A stretch of DNA of 64,000 bases from Actinomycetospora soli (lineage in GTDB: Bacteria > Actinomycetota > Actinomycetes > Mycobacteriales > Pseudonocardiaceae), in NCBI RefSeq assembly GCF_021026295.1, contig NZ_JAJNDA010000011.1:124001-188000 (forward strand). Reading direction: 5' to 3'. Made by a program: the position numbers and the translations under genes. The notes below the pieces were generated by a model. The model was not told the origin of the DNA. It saw nothing but the letters and a program-made list of their open reading frames with translations, and searched no databases. Shown in pieces: positions 30,943 through 38,424 of this stretch. How positions within the stretch are numbered: position 1 is the stretch's first letter; every line of letters begins with the position of its first letter.

Positions 30943-33018
30943 ATGCCGTACCCGACCGACGACTCGCGTGACCGTCCGTGGGTCATGCGGACCTATGCCG
31001 GGCACTCGTCCGCGAAGGCGTCGAACGAGCTGTACCGCCGCAACCTGTCCAAGGGGCAGACGGGCCTGTCGGTCGCCTTCGACCTGCCGACGCAGACCGG
31101 GTACGACCCCGACGACGAGCTCGCCCGCGGCGAGGTCGGCAAGGTCGGCGTCCCGGTGTCGCACATCGGCGACATGCGGGCGCTGTTCGACCAGATCCCG
31201 CTGCACGAGGCGAACACCTCGATGACGATCAACGCGACGGCGATGTGGCTGCTCGCGCTCTACGTCTCGGTGGCCGACGAGCAGGCGGAGGCCGACGGCC
31301 GGGACCCCGCCGCGGAGCGCGCGAAGCTCGCGGGCACCACGCAGAACGACATCGTCAAGGAGTACCTCTCGCGCGGGACCTACGCGTTCCCGCCCGGGCC
31401 GAGCGTCCGGCTGATCACCGACATGATCGCGTGGACGGTCTCCAACGTCCCGAAGTGGAACCCGATCAACATCTGCAGCTACCACCTGCAGGAGGCCGGG
31501 GCGACGCCGACGCAGGAGGTCGCCTACACGATCTCGACCGCGATCGCGGTGCTCGACGCGGTCCGCGACTCGGGCCAGGTCCCCGAGGCCGACTTCGGCA
31601 AGGTCGTCGGGCGCATCTCGTTCTTCGTCAACGCCGGCCTGCACGTGATCGAGGAGATCTGCAAGCTCCGCGCGTTCGCCCAGCTCTGGGACGAGCTGTG
31701 CCGGGAGCGCTACGGCGTCACCGACGAGAAGATGCGCCGCTTCCGCTACGGCGTGCAGGTCAACTCGCTCGGCCTCACCGAGGCGCAGCCCGAGAACAAC
31801 GTGCAGCGCATCGTGCTCGAGATGCTCGCCGTGACGCTCTCGAAGGACGCCCGTGCCCGCGCCGTGCAGCTGCCGGCGTGGAACGAGGCGCTCGGCCTGC
31901 CGCGGCCCTGGGACCAGCAGTGGGCGCTGCGGATGCAGCAGGTGCTCGCCTACGAGACCGACCTGCTCGACTACGACGACATCTTCGCGGGCTCGCACGT
32001 GATCGAGACGAAGACGGCCTCGATCATGGAGGGCGCGCGCGCCGAGATCGCGAAGGTCGCCGAGATGGGCGGGGCGGTGGCGGCCGTCGACTCGGGCTAC
32101 ATGAAGTCGCAGCTGGTCAGCTCGCTGGCCGCGCGACGGATGCGGCTGGAGTCCGGCGAGGACACGGTCGTCGGGGTCAACAAGTTCACCTCCACCGAGC
32201 CGAGCCCGCTGCAGGCCGAGGGCGCCGACGCGATCTTCGTGGTCGACAAGGAGGTCGAGGAGCAGGCGCGCGAGGCCGTCGCCGCGTGGCGCGCCGACCG
32301 CGACCCCGAGGCCGTGCAGGCCGCCCTCGAACAGCTCACGACCGCGGCGGGCGGCACCGAGAACCTCATGGACGCGACGCTGGCGTGCGCCAAGGTCGGC
32401 GTGACGACGGGTGAGTGGGCCGGGGCGCTGCGCTCGGTCTACGGGTCCTACCGCGCCCCGACCGGGGTGACCGCGGCCTCGTCGTCGGGATCGACCGCCC
32501 CCGGCTCGGAGGCCGCCGACGGTGAGCCGACCGAGCTCGAGCAGGTCCGCGAGCGGGTCCGTGCGACGGCGGCGGATCTCGGGGTGTCGGCGCTGCGCAT
32601 GCTGGTCGGCAAGCCGGGCCTGGACGGGCACTCCAACGGTGCCGAGCAGATCGCGGTGCGGGCGCGCGACGCCGGCTTCGAGGTCATCTACCAGGGCATC
32701 CGCCTCACCCCGGCCGAGATCGTGGCGGCGGCGGTGCAGGAGGGCGTCCACGTCGTGGGGCTGTCGATCCTGTCCGGCTCGCACCTCGAGGTGATCCCGG
32801 CGGTGCTCGACGGGCTCGCCCGCGCGGACGCGGCCGACATCCCGGTGGTGGCCGGCGGGATCATCCCGCCGAAGGACGCCGAGCAGCTGCAGCGCCTCGG
32901 GGTGCACCGGGTGGTGACGCCGAAGACGTACTCGCTGACGGGGATCATGGGCGAGTTCGTCGACGTCATCCGTGAGGTGCACGGACTGGACCGCGAGGAG
33001 GCGTCCGCCCAGGCCTAA
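30943..33018 (+). CDS. ecm: ethylmalonyl-CoA mutase
   Basis: Adenosylcobalamin enzyme rearranging ethylmalonyl-CoA to methylsuccinyl-CoA. 691 residues in one chain: (beta/alpha)8 acyl-CoA domain (about 1-500, with TYAGHSSAKASNELYRRNL, GLSVAFDLPTQTGYD and NINATAMWLLAL-type core), a Ser/Gly linker, and a C-terminal B12 domain (from about 550) with LVGKPGLDGHSNGAEQIA, SILSGSH and VAGGIIPPKDAEQL. The DGHSNG form of the B12 motif separates Ecm from methylmalonyl-CoA mutase, which reads DGHDRG. GGAGG precedes the ATG; TAACCT at 30904 is the likely -10. Ccr, the epimerase and MeaB are 10-13 kb downstream. Confidence 0.93.
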   Translation: MPYPTDDSRDRPWVMRTYAGHSSAKASNELYRRNLSKGQTGLSVAFDLPTQTGYDPDDELARGEVGKVGVPVSHIGDMRALFDQIPLHEANTSMTINATAMWLLALYVSVADEQAEADGRDPAAERAKLAGTTQNDIVKEYLSRGTYAFPPGPSVRLITDMIAWTVSNVPKWNPINICSYHLQEAGATPTQEVAYTISTAIAVLDAVRDSGQVPEADFGKVVGRISFFVNAGLHVIEEICKLRAFAQLWDELCRERYGVTDEKMRRFRYGVQVNSLGLTEAQPENNVQRIVLEMLAVTLSKDARARAVQLPAWNEALGLPRPWDQQWALRMQQVLAYETDLLDYDDIFAGSHVIETKTASIMEGARAEIAKVAEMGGAVAAVDSGYMKSQLVSSLAARRMRLESGEDTVVGVNKFTSTEPSPLQAEGADAIFVVDKEVEEQAREAVAAWRADRDPEAVQAALEQLTTAAGGTENLMDATLACAKVGVTTGEWAGALRSVYGSYRAPTGVTAASSSGSTAPGSEAADGEPTELEQVRERVRATAADLGVSALRMLVGKPGLDGHSNGAEQIAVRARDAGFEVIYQGIRLTPAEIVAAAVQEGVHVVGLSILSGSHLEVIPAVLDGLARADAADIPVVAGGIIPPKDAEQLQRLGVHRVVTPKTYSLTGIMGEFVDVIREVHGLDREEASAQA

Positions 33019-33605
33019 CCGGCCATGCGGAAGGTGTCCCGGGCCGTCGTCAGGAAGGCGGCGTCCCGGACCGGGTCGTCGGTCGAGGCCGTGACCAGGC
33101 AGGCGCGGCCGGGACCGGCGAGCCCGGACACCTGCTGCACGGTGAGCGTGCGGCCGTTCGAGACGGTCCGGTAGGTCCCGGCGACGCGGGGGCCCGCCGG
33201 GCCGGTGGCGGGCAGCACCGTGAACTCGGGCGTGCCCTGGGGTGTCCCGGTGCTCAGGAGCGCCTGCCGGGCCTCGTCCGCGAGCTGCGGGAGGTCCTGC
33301 GCGCCGACGAGCGTGCAGTAGCCGCCGGCGGTGGGGGAGTAGCCCTGGCGGCGGTCGATCGCGAGGACCCCGACGCCGCGCTGCAGCGCCTCCGCGAGCG
33401 CGGGCACGGCGGTGGCCTCCGGCGACCCGGGCACGACGTCCGCGAACCGGGACGGCACCTCGACGGTGAACAGCCCGCGGGCCGGCGTGAGCACCCGGGT
33501 GCCGGTGGGGTCGGCGGTCGACGACGGGTCCGGAGCCGGCGCGGGAGCCGTCGAGCACCCCGCGGCGGCCAGGGCGACGGCGAGGACGAGCAGCAGGCGG
33601 CGCAT
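33015..33605 (-). CDS. secreted lipoprotein of unknown function
   Basis: 196 residues. Signal peptide with lipobox: MRRLLLVLAVALAAAGCSTA (Cys17), then a Pro/Ala/Ser linker and a domain with FTVEVPSRFADVVPGSPEA, a Cys in GYCTLVGAQD and a Cys in GRACLVTAST. No family recognised. The ATG at 33605 is chosen for the signal peptide; longer frames only add a shadow sequence. Convergent with ecm, stops overlapping by 4 nt. Confidence 0.75.
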   Translation of the reverse strand: MRRLLLVLAVALAAAGCSTAPAPAPDPSSTADPTGTRVLTPARGLFTVEVPSRFADVVPGSPEATAVPALAEALQRGVGVLAIDRRQGYSPTAGGYCTLVGAQDLPQLADEARQALLSTGTPQGTPEFTVLPATGPAGPRVAGTYRTVSNGRTLTVQQVSGLAGPGRACLVTASTDDPVRDAAFLTTARDTFRMAG

Positions 33606-33760
33606 GCCGGTGATCGTGACCGGTGACCCGTCGTCGTGGTGGTCGTTTCGCAGAACTCCTTCCCGACGGCGCCGTGGCGGCGGTCCGGTCGTCGACGGGC
33701 ACCGCGCGTGGCCGGCCGGCGCCGACCGTGACCCGTGTCCCACGGTCCCGGTTCCCCCGG

Positions 33761-34786
33761 TCAGTCGGCCTTCTCGAGGTCGTCGTCCTTCGACTCGCCG
33801 CGGCGCTTGAGGAACGAGAACCCGGGGATGCCGTCGATGGCGTTGCGGAGGTCCTTGGTGACCTCGAGCAGCTCGTTGAGGTCCGGCCCCACGCGGTCGA
33901 GGGTCTCCAGGATCGGCAGGATGTCGGTGGAGACGTGGTGGGCGAGGGCCGGGAGCTCGTCGACCAGCTTGATGGCCGCGTCGATCTCCTCGGGCGCGAG
34001 GTCGTCGACGAACCGCTGCGAGAGCGGTGCGGCCTTCTCGAGCATCGGCCGGTACAGGGCGAGCAGGTCCTGGGCGCTGCGGCTGGTGTTGCCGGCCGAG
34101 CTCATCACCTCGTCGGCGCCCTTGGTGATCGCCCGCGCCTGGTCGACGACCTCGCTCGCCCCGCCGATGATCTCGCGGGCGGAGCCCACGACCTCGTTGG
34201 CGCCGGAGGTGATCGAGCGGGCGTCGTCGACGACGGAGGCGGCGCCGGTGGTGATGTCGCGGGCGGAGCTGACGACCTCGTTGGCGCCGGAGGTGATCGT
34301 CCGTGCGGAGTCGACGACCTCGTTCGCGCCGGAAGTGATGGCGCGGGCATCGTCGACGACGGAGGCGGCGCCGGTGGTGATGTCGCGGGCGGAACTGACG
34401 ACCTCGTCAGCGCCGGAGGTGATGTCGCGGGCGGAGTCGACGACCTCGTTCGCGCCGGAAGTGATGGCGCGGGCGTCGTCGACGACCTCGTTGGCGCCGG
34501 AGGTGATCTCGCGGGCGGAACTGACGACCTCGTTGGCGCCCGACGTGATCGTCCGCGCCTGGCCGATGACCCCCTCGATCTCGTCGACGATGCCCTCGGC
34601 CCGGTCGAGCAGGCCGTCGACGCGCGTGGCGATCGTGTCCAGCCGACCCACGAGTCGCGTCACCTCGGTGAGCAGCGACCCGACCTGCTCCGGCAGCCGG
34701 GCGCCCACGGCGGCGACCTCCGCGGTGAACGAGAGCGCCTCGGACGGGGTGGGTACGGCCAGCGGACCGAGACGCACGAGCGGCAT
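33761..34786 (-). CDS. protein with eleven 14-residue repeats
   Basis: 341 residues, no signal peptide or membrane helix. Residues about 77-230 are 11 head-to-tail repeats of 14 residues with consensus AR-x-ITSGANEVV-x-(S/D). They are preceded by a helical stretch with LPEQVGSLLTEVTRLVGRLD and followed by a helical C-terminal domain (DLLALYRPMLEKAAPLSQRF, VGPDLNELLEVTKDLRNAID) ending FLKRRGESKDDDLEKAD. The 14-residue period with small and hydrophobic residues at fixed spacing suggests an amphipathic helix or coiled coil. Similar low-complexity helical proteins occur in actinobacteria without known function. Start uncertain (ATG 34786 or upstream ATG 34843). Confidence 0.72.
   Translation of the reverse strand: MPLVRLGPLAVPTPSEALSFTAEVAAVGARLPEQVGSLLTEVTRLVGRLDTIATRVDGLLDRAEGIVDEIEGVIGQARTITSGANEVVSSAREITSGANEVVDDARAITSGANEVVDSARDITSGADEVVSSARDITTGAASVVDDARAITSGANEVVDSARTITSGANEVVSSARDITTGAASVVDDARSITSGANEVVGSAREIIGGASEVVDQARAITKGADEVMSSAGNTSRSAQDLLALYRPMLEKAAPLSQRFVDDLAPEEIDAAIKLVDELPALAHHVSTDILPILETLDRVGPDLNELLEVTKDLRNAIDGIPGFSFLKRRGESKDDDLEKAD
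34097..34558 (-). repeat. 42-bp tandem repeats inside the 14-residue-repeat gene
   Basis: Eleven units of 42 bp encoding the 14-residue repeats. Some units are near-identical (two stretches carrying ITTGAASVVDDAR are repeated with their neighbours), suggesting recent slippage or recombination. Confidence 0.85.
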
Positions 34787-34840
34787 GACCACAGTGTTCC
34801 CCGTCCGATCAGGGACCAGCGGTACCGATTCGGGCGCGCC

Positions 34841-34893
34841 CACGATGTGGCTTTCCTGGCGTCCAGTGCACGCAGTGACGCATTGCTGTCACC
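34841..34893 (+). repeat. dispersed ~55-bp repeat family, copy D (degenerate)
   Basis: Contains CGATGTGGCTTTCCTGGC and, 20 nt on, CAGTGACGCATTGCTGTCAC. It aligns to copies A-C with several changes, between the repeat-protein and Nudix genes. Confidence 0.5.
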
Positions 34894-34905
34894 GAGCAGC
34901 GGCCC

Positions 34906-35433
34906 CTACCGACCCGACAGCAGAAGCAGCGCGTACGCCGCGATCGACTGCGCGTCGGTGATCTCGCCGGCGCGCACCATGTCCTCGAACTCGTGGCGGG
35001 AGAACCAGGCGGCGCGCATGTCGGCCTCGGTGTCCTCGCGGTCGGGCTCGCCGGGCACCAGGTCGGTGGCGAGGAACGCGCGGCCGCGCTGCGAGGACAG
35101 GCCGGGCGCGACGTCGAGCAGGCCCAGCGGGTGCCACGACCGTGCGGTCAGCCCGGTCTCCTCGCGCAGCTCCCGGGCGGCGAGCTCGGCGGGGTCCATG
35201 GTCGCGCGGTCCGGGGCCGTGCCCTGCGGGAACTCCCAGCGGCGCAGGCCGATCGGGTAGCGGAACTGCTCGACCAGCATCATCCGGTCGCCCTCGAGCG
35301 CGATGACCAGCGCGTAGTGCGGCTTGTCGACCACCCCGTAGATCCCGTGCCCGCCGTCGGGACGGAGGAACGTGTCCTCGCGGATCGTCATCCAGGGATT
35401 GGCGTAGATCTCGCGCGAGCCGGTGGTCTCCAC
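34906..35433 (-). CDS. Nudix hydrolase, ADP-ribose pyrophosphatase-like
   Basis: 175 residues. Nudix core RELREETGL (REUxEExGU) preceded by [10 protein letters not shown], with the ADP-ribose-pyrophosphatase-like N-terminus [15 protein letters not shown]. Likely hydrolyses a nucleoside diphosphate derivative. The GTG start at 35433 is preferred since longer frames run into the divergent nucS gene; 43 nt then separate the two starts. Confidence 0.85.
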   Translation of the reverse strand: METTGSREIYANPWMTIREDTFLRPDGGHGIYGVVDKPHYALVIALEGDRMMLVEQFRYPIGLRRWEFPQGTAPDRATMDPAELAARELREETGLTARSWHPLGLLDVAPGLSSQRGRAFLATDLVPGEPDREDTEADMRAAWFSRHEFEDMVRAGEITDAQSIAAYALLLLSGR

Positions 35434-35476
35434 ACCCCGCGATGATCCACGAAGCGCATCTGGAACCCTCGGGCCC

Positions 35477-36136
35477 GTGCGTCTCGTCATCGCGACCTGC
35501 ACGGTCGACTACGCGGGTCGGCTCACCGCGCACCTGCCCAGCGCGACCCGGCTCCTGCTCGTCAAGGCCGACGGGTCGGTCAGCGTGCACGCCGACGACC
35601 GCGCCTACAAGCCGCTGAACTGGATGAGCCCGCCGTGCTGGCTCACCGAGGAGCCCGGACAGTGGGTCGTCCGGAACAAGGCCGACGAGACGCTGACGAT
35701 CACCCTCGAGGAGATCCAGCACGACTCGACCCACGAGCTCGGCGTCGACCCCGGCCTCGTCAAGGACGGCGTCGAGGCCCACCTGCAGGAGCTGCTGGCC
35801 GAGCACGTCCACACCCTCGGCGACGGCTGGACCCTCGTCCGCCGCGAGTACCCGACCGCGATCGGACCGGTCGACCTGCTCTGCCGCGATCACGACGGCG
35901 GGTCGGTGGCGGTGGAGATCAAGCGTCGCGGCGAGATCGACGGCGTCGAGCAGCTGACCCGCTACCTGGAGCTGCTCAACCGCGACCCGCTGCTCGCCCC
36001 GGTGCAGGGCATCTTCGCCGCGCAGCAGATCAAGCCGCAGGCCCGCGTGCTCGCCACCGACCGCGGCATCCGCTGCGTCACGCTGGACTACGACGCCCTG
36101 CGCGGCATCGAGTCCGACGAGTTCCGGCTCTTCTGA
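35477..36136 (+). CDS. nucS: mismatch endonuclease NucS/EndoMS
   Basis: Actinobacterial non-canonical mismatch repair nuclease, which replaces MutS/MutL and works with the beta clamp. 219 residues. N-terminal DNA-binding/dimer domain ([36 protein letters not shown]) and C-terminal RecB-like nuclease with [19 protein letters not shown] (Asp...Glu-x-Lys) and QLTRYLELL. It ends DEFRLF, the usual clamp-binding tail. Start: GTG giving the family N-terminus. HIT gene follows after 3 nt. Confidence 0.95.
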   Translation: MRLVIATCTVDYAGRLTAHLPSATRLLLVKADGSVSVHADDRAYKPLNWMSPPCWLTEEPGQWVVRNKADETLTITLEEIQHDSTHELGVDPGLVKDGVEAHLQELLAEHVHTLGDGWTLVRREYPTAIGPVDLLCRDHDGGSVAVEIKRRGEIDGVEQLTRYLELLNRDPLLAPVQGIFAAQQIKPQARVLATDRGIRCVTLDYDALRGIESDEFRLF

Positions 36137-36139
36137 CCC

Positions 36140-36622
36140 GTGCGCCTGCCCCCGATCCGCCGGACCCCGAAGCGGCAGATCCTGCCCGCCGAGGTGGGCG
36201 GGGAGTGCGTCTTCTGCGCGATCCTCGCCGGGCGCGCGGAGAGCAGCACCGTTCATGACGACGGGTCGGGGCCGGTCGCGTTCCTCGACCTGCAGCCCGC
36301 CGTCCCGGGCCACACGCTGGTCGTCCCGCGGCGCCACGTGGTCGACCTGGCCGGGCTCACCCCCGAGGAGGGCGCGGCCATGTGGGAGCTCGGCCGCCGG
36401 GTCGCGGCGGCCGCCCGGACGGCGGGGCTCGCCGACGGCGTGAACCTCTTCCTCGCCGACGGCGTGACGGCGGGCCAGGAGATCTGGCACGTCCACCTGC
36501 ACGTCCTGCCGCGCGTGGCGGGCAGCGTGCTCCGGCTCGACGCCGCGCGCCCGGCCGACCGGGCCGAGCTCGACGCCACCGCCGCCCGTCTCCGGGACGC
36601 CCTCCCACCGGCAAGATCCTGA
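36140..36622 (+). CDS. HIT-family nucleotide hydrolase
   Basis: 160 residues. CVFCAI near residue 28, HTLVVPRRHV, and the histidine triad HVHLHVLPR (about residue 119). Likely a nucleotidyl hydrolase or transferase of the Hint type. Probably cotranscribed with nucS (3-nt gap). The last codons and stop lie within a 71-bp nested palindrome, so the C-terminus PPARS appears to come from that element. Confidence 0.9.
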   Translation: MRLPPIRRTPKRQILPAEVGGECVFCAILAGRAESSTVHDDGSGPVAFLDLQPAVPGHTLVVPRRHVVDLAGLTPEEGAAMWELGRRVAAAARTAGLADGVNLFLADGVTAGQEIWHVHLHVLPRVAGSVLRLDAARPADRAELDATAARLRDALPPARS

Positions 36623-36680
36623 CGAGCGGAGCGAAGTGCTCGTTCAGCGACCACTTCGCTCCGCAGAACAGGATCTTGCC
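36610..36680. repeat. 71-bp nested palindrome at the HIT gene end
   Basis: Outer arms GGCAAGATCCTG/CAGGATCTTGCC (36610-36621, 36669-36680) and inner arms GGAGCGAAGTG/CACTTCGCTCC (36628-36638, 36652-36662), separated by 6-nt unpaired steps and a 13-nt centre. Too long and too symmetric to be only a terminator; looks like a mobile or repetitive palindromic element. Confidence 0.8.
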
Positions 36681-36779
36681 CGGAGGTGGTGGCCCCGCGG
36701 AGCGCCCGCCGACCCGACGCCGCCCGGCCCGACGCCGCCCGACTCCGTGACGCACTCGCCGGATGGGTGTACCGCCGAG

Positions 36780-36785
36780 TAACCT
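36780..36785 (+). promoter_or_regulatory. -10 hexamer of the aldehyde dehydrogenase gene
   Basis: TAACCT, 7 nt before the ATG at 36793; leaderless arrangement. Confidence 0.5.
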
Positions 36786-36792
36786 CCGTCGC

Positions 36793-38319
36793 ATGACGAG
36801 CACGGCAGCGCGGCCAGAGTCGGACACCGACCCGTCGTCGGGACAGACCTTCGACTCCCTCGACCCGCGGGACGGATCCGTGATCGCGACCCACCCGGTC
36901 CAGGGCCCGGACGAGGTCAAGGCCGTCGTCGACCGCGCCCGGCGCGCGGCGCAGTGGTGGGCCGACCTCGGGTTCGACGGGCGTCGCGACCGCCTCGGCG
37001 CGTGGCGCAAGCTGCTGATCGAGCGCACCGACGAGCTCGCGGAGCTGGTGAGCCGCGAGACCGGGAAGCCGCTCGACGACGCCCGGCTCGAGGTCGTCCT
37101 CGTCATCGACCACCTGCACTGGGCCGGTAAGCACGCGAAGGCCGCACTGGGCCGCAAGCGCTTCGAGGCCGGCGCGCTGATGGTCAACCACAAGGCGACC
37201 ATCGAGTACCGCCCGCTCGGCGTCATCGGCGTGCTCGGGCCGTGGAACTACCCGGTCTTCACGCCGATGGGCTCGATCGGCTACGCCCTCGCGGCCGGCA
37301 ACGCCGTCGTCTTCAAGCCGAGCGAGCTGACCCCGACCGTGGGGAAGTGGCTCGTCGACTCGTTCGCCGAGGTCCTGCACCGCACCGACGGCTACGGCGA
37401 GGGCCTGTTCGCGCTGGTCACCGGCGAGGGCGAGACCGGCGCGGCGCTGTGCCGGGCGGGCGTCGACAAGGTGGCGTTCACCGGGTCGACCGCCACGGCG
37501 AAGAAGGTCATGGCGACCTGCGCGGAGACCCTCACGCCGATCCTCGTCGAGTGCGGCGGCAAGGACGCGCTGCTGGTCGACCACGACGCCGACCTCGACG
37601 ACGCCGCAGCCGCCGCGGTGTGGGGCGCGATGTCGAACGCGGGGCAGACCTGCATCGGCGTGGAGCGCGTCTACGTCGTCGACGCGGTCGCCGAGGAGTT
37701 CCTCGACAAGGTCGCCCAGCGCGCGGCGAAGCTGCGGCCGGGCGGGGAGTCGCGGTCGGTGTACGGGCCGATCACGATGCCGAGCCAGCTCGGCGTCATC
37801 TCCGACCAGATCGACGACGCGCTGGCGAAGGGCGGCCGCGCCGTCCTCGGCGGCCGCGAGTCGGTGCGCGCGCCCTACGTCGACCCCGTGGTGCTCGCGG
37901 ACGTCCCGGAGGACTCGATCGCGGTCACCGAGGAGACGTTCGGGCCGACCGTCGTCGTGAACCGCGTGCGGGACATCGACGAGGCCGTCGAGCGGGCGAA
38001 CGCGTCGAAGTACGGGCTCGGCGGCTCGGTCTTCGCGAAGAAGCGCGGCTACGAGATCGCCCGGAGGCTGCGGGTCGGCATGGTGTCGGTGAACGGGGTC
38101 ATCGCCTTCGCCGCGATGCCGTCCCTGCCGTTCGGCGGGGTGGGCGACTCGGGCTTCGGGCGCATCCACGGCCGCGACGGGCTGCGGGAGTTCACGCGGG
38201 CGCTGGCGGTCTCCGAGCGCCGCTTCAAGAGCATCAACGTGATGACGTTCGACCGGCCGGGCTGGGTGGTCAAGCTGCTGTCCGTGCTCGCGGGCGTCAT
38301 CTACCGACGGAACCGTTAA
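36793..38319 (+). CDS. aldehyde dehydrogenase family protein
   Basis: NAD(P)-dependent oxidation of an aldehyde. 508 residues. Seen: GPWNYPVFTPMGSIGYALAA, FTGSTATAKKVM, general base Glu in VECGGKDALLV, nucleophile Cys in NAGQTCIGVERV, EETFGPTVVV, and C-terminal LPFGGVGDSGFGRIHG. The C-terminus ends in a hydrophobic segment and a basic cap (VVKLLSVLAGVIYRRNR), as in membrane-anchored aldehyde dehydrogenases. Substrate unknown. An N-terminal copy of the 10-mer ACCCGTCGTC encodes DPSS. Confidence 0.9.
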   Translation: MTSTAARPESDTDPSSGQTFDSLDPRDGSVIATHPVQGPDEVKAVVDRARRAAQWWADLGFDGRRDRLGAWRKLLIERTDELAELVSRETGKPLDDARLEVVLVIDHLHWAGKHAKAALGRKRFEAGALMVNHKATIEYRPLGVIGVLGPWNYPVFTPMGSIGYALAAGNAVVFKPSELTPTVGKWLVDSFAEVLHRTDGYGEGLFALVTGEGETGAALCRAGVDKVAFTGSTATAKKVMATCAETLTPILVECGGKDALLVDHDADLDDAAAAAVWGAMSNAGQTCIGVERVYVVDAVAEEFLDKVAQRAAKLRPGGESRSVYGPITMPSQLGVISDQIDDALAKGGRAVLGGRESVRAPYVDPVVLADVPEDSIAVTEETFGPTVVVNRVRDIDEAVERANASKYGLGGSVFAKKRGYEIARRLRVGMVSVNGVIAFAAMPSLPFGGVGDSGFGRIHGRDGLREFTRALAVSERRFKSINVMTFDRPGWVVKLLSVLAGVIYRRNR

Positions 38320-38424
38320 AGCGCGCGGAGGGGTGCGTCACGTGCCGGGTCGGAGGGTGGGGCCCGCGCCGCTGACGTGCCACGATCGCCGCAATCAGCA
38401 CTGTCGCCGACGAAGGGACGAGTA

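Noticed and set aside
30943-33018. Methylmalonyl-CoA mutase
   Set aside because: The B12 motif reads DGHSNG rather than DGHDRG, there is no small-subunit gene, and ccr is nearby; ethylmalonyl-CoA mutase fits better.
34097-34558. CRISPR array
   Set aside because: The 42-bp units are contiguous, without spacers, and encode in-frame 14-residue repeats.
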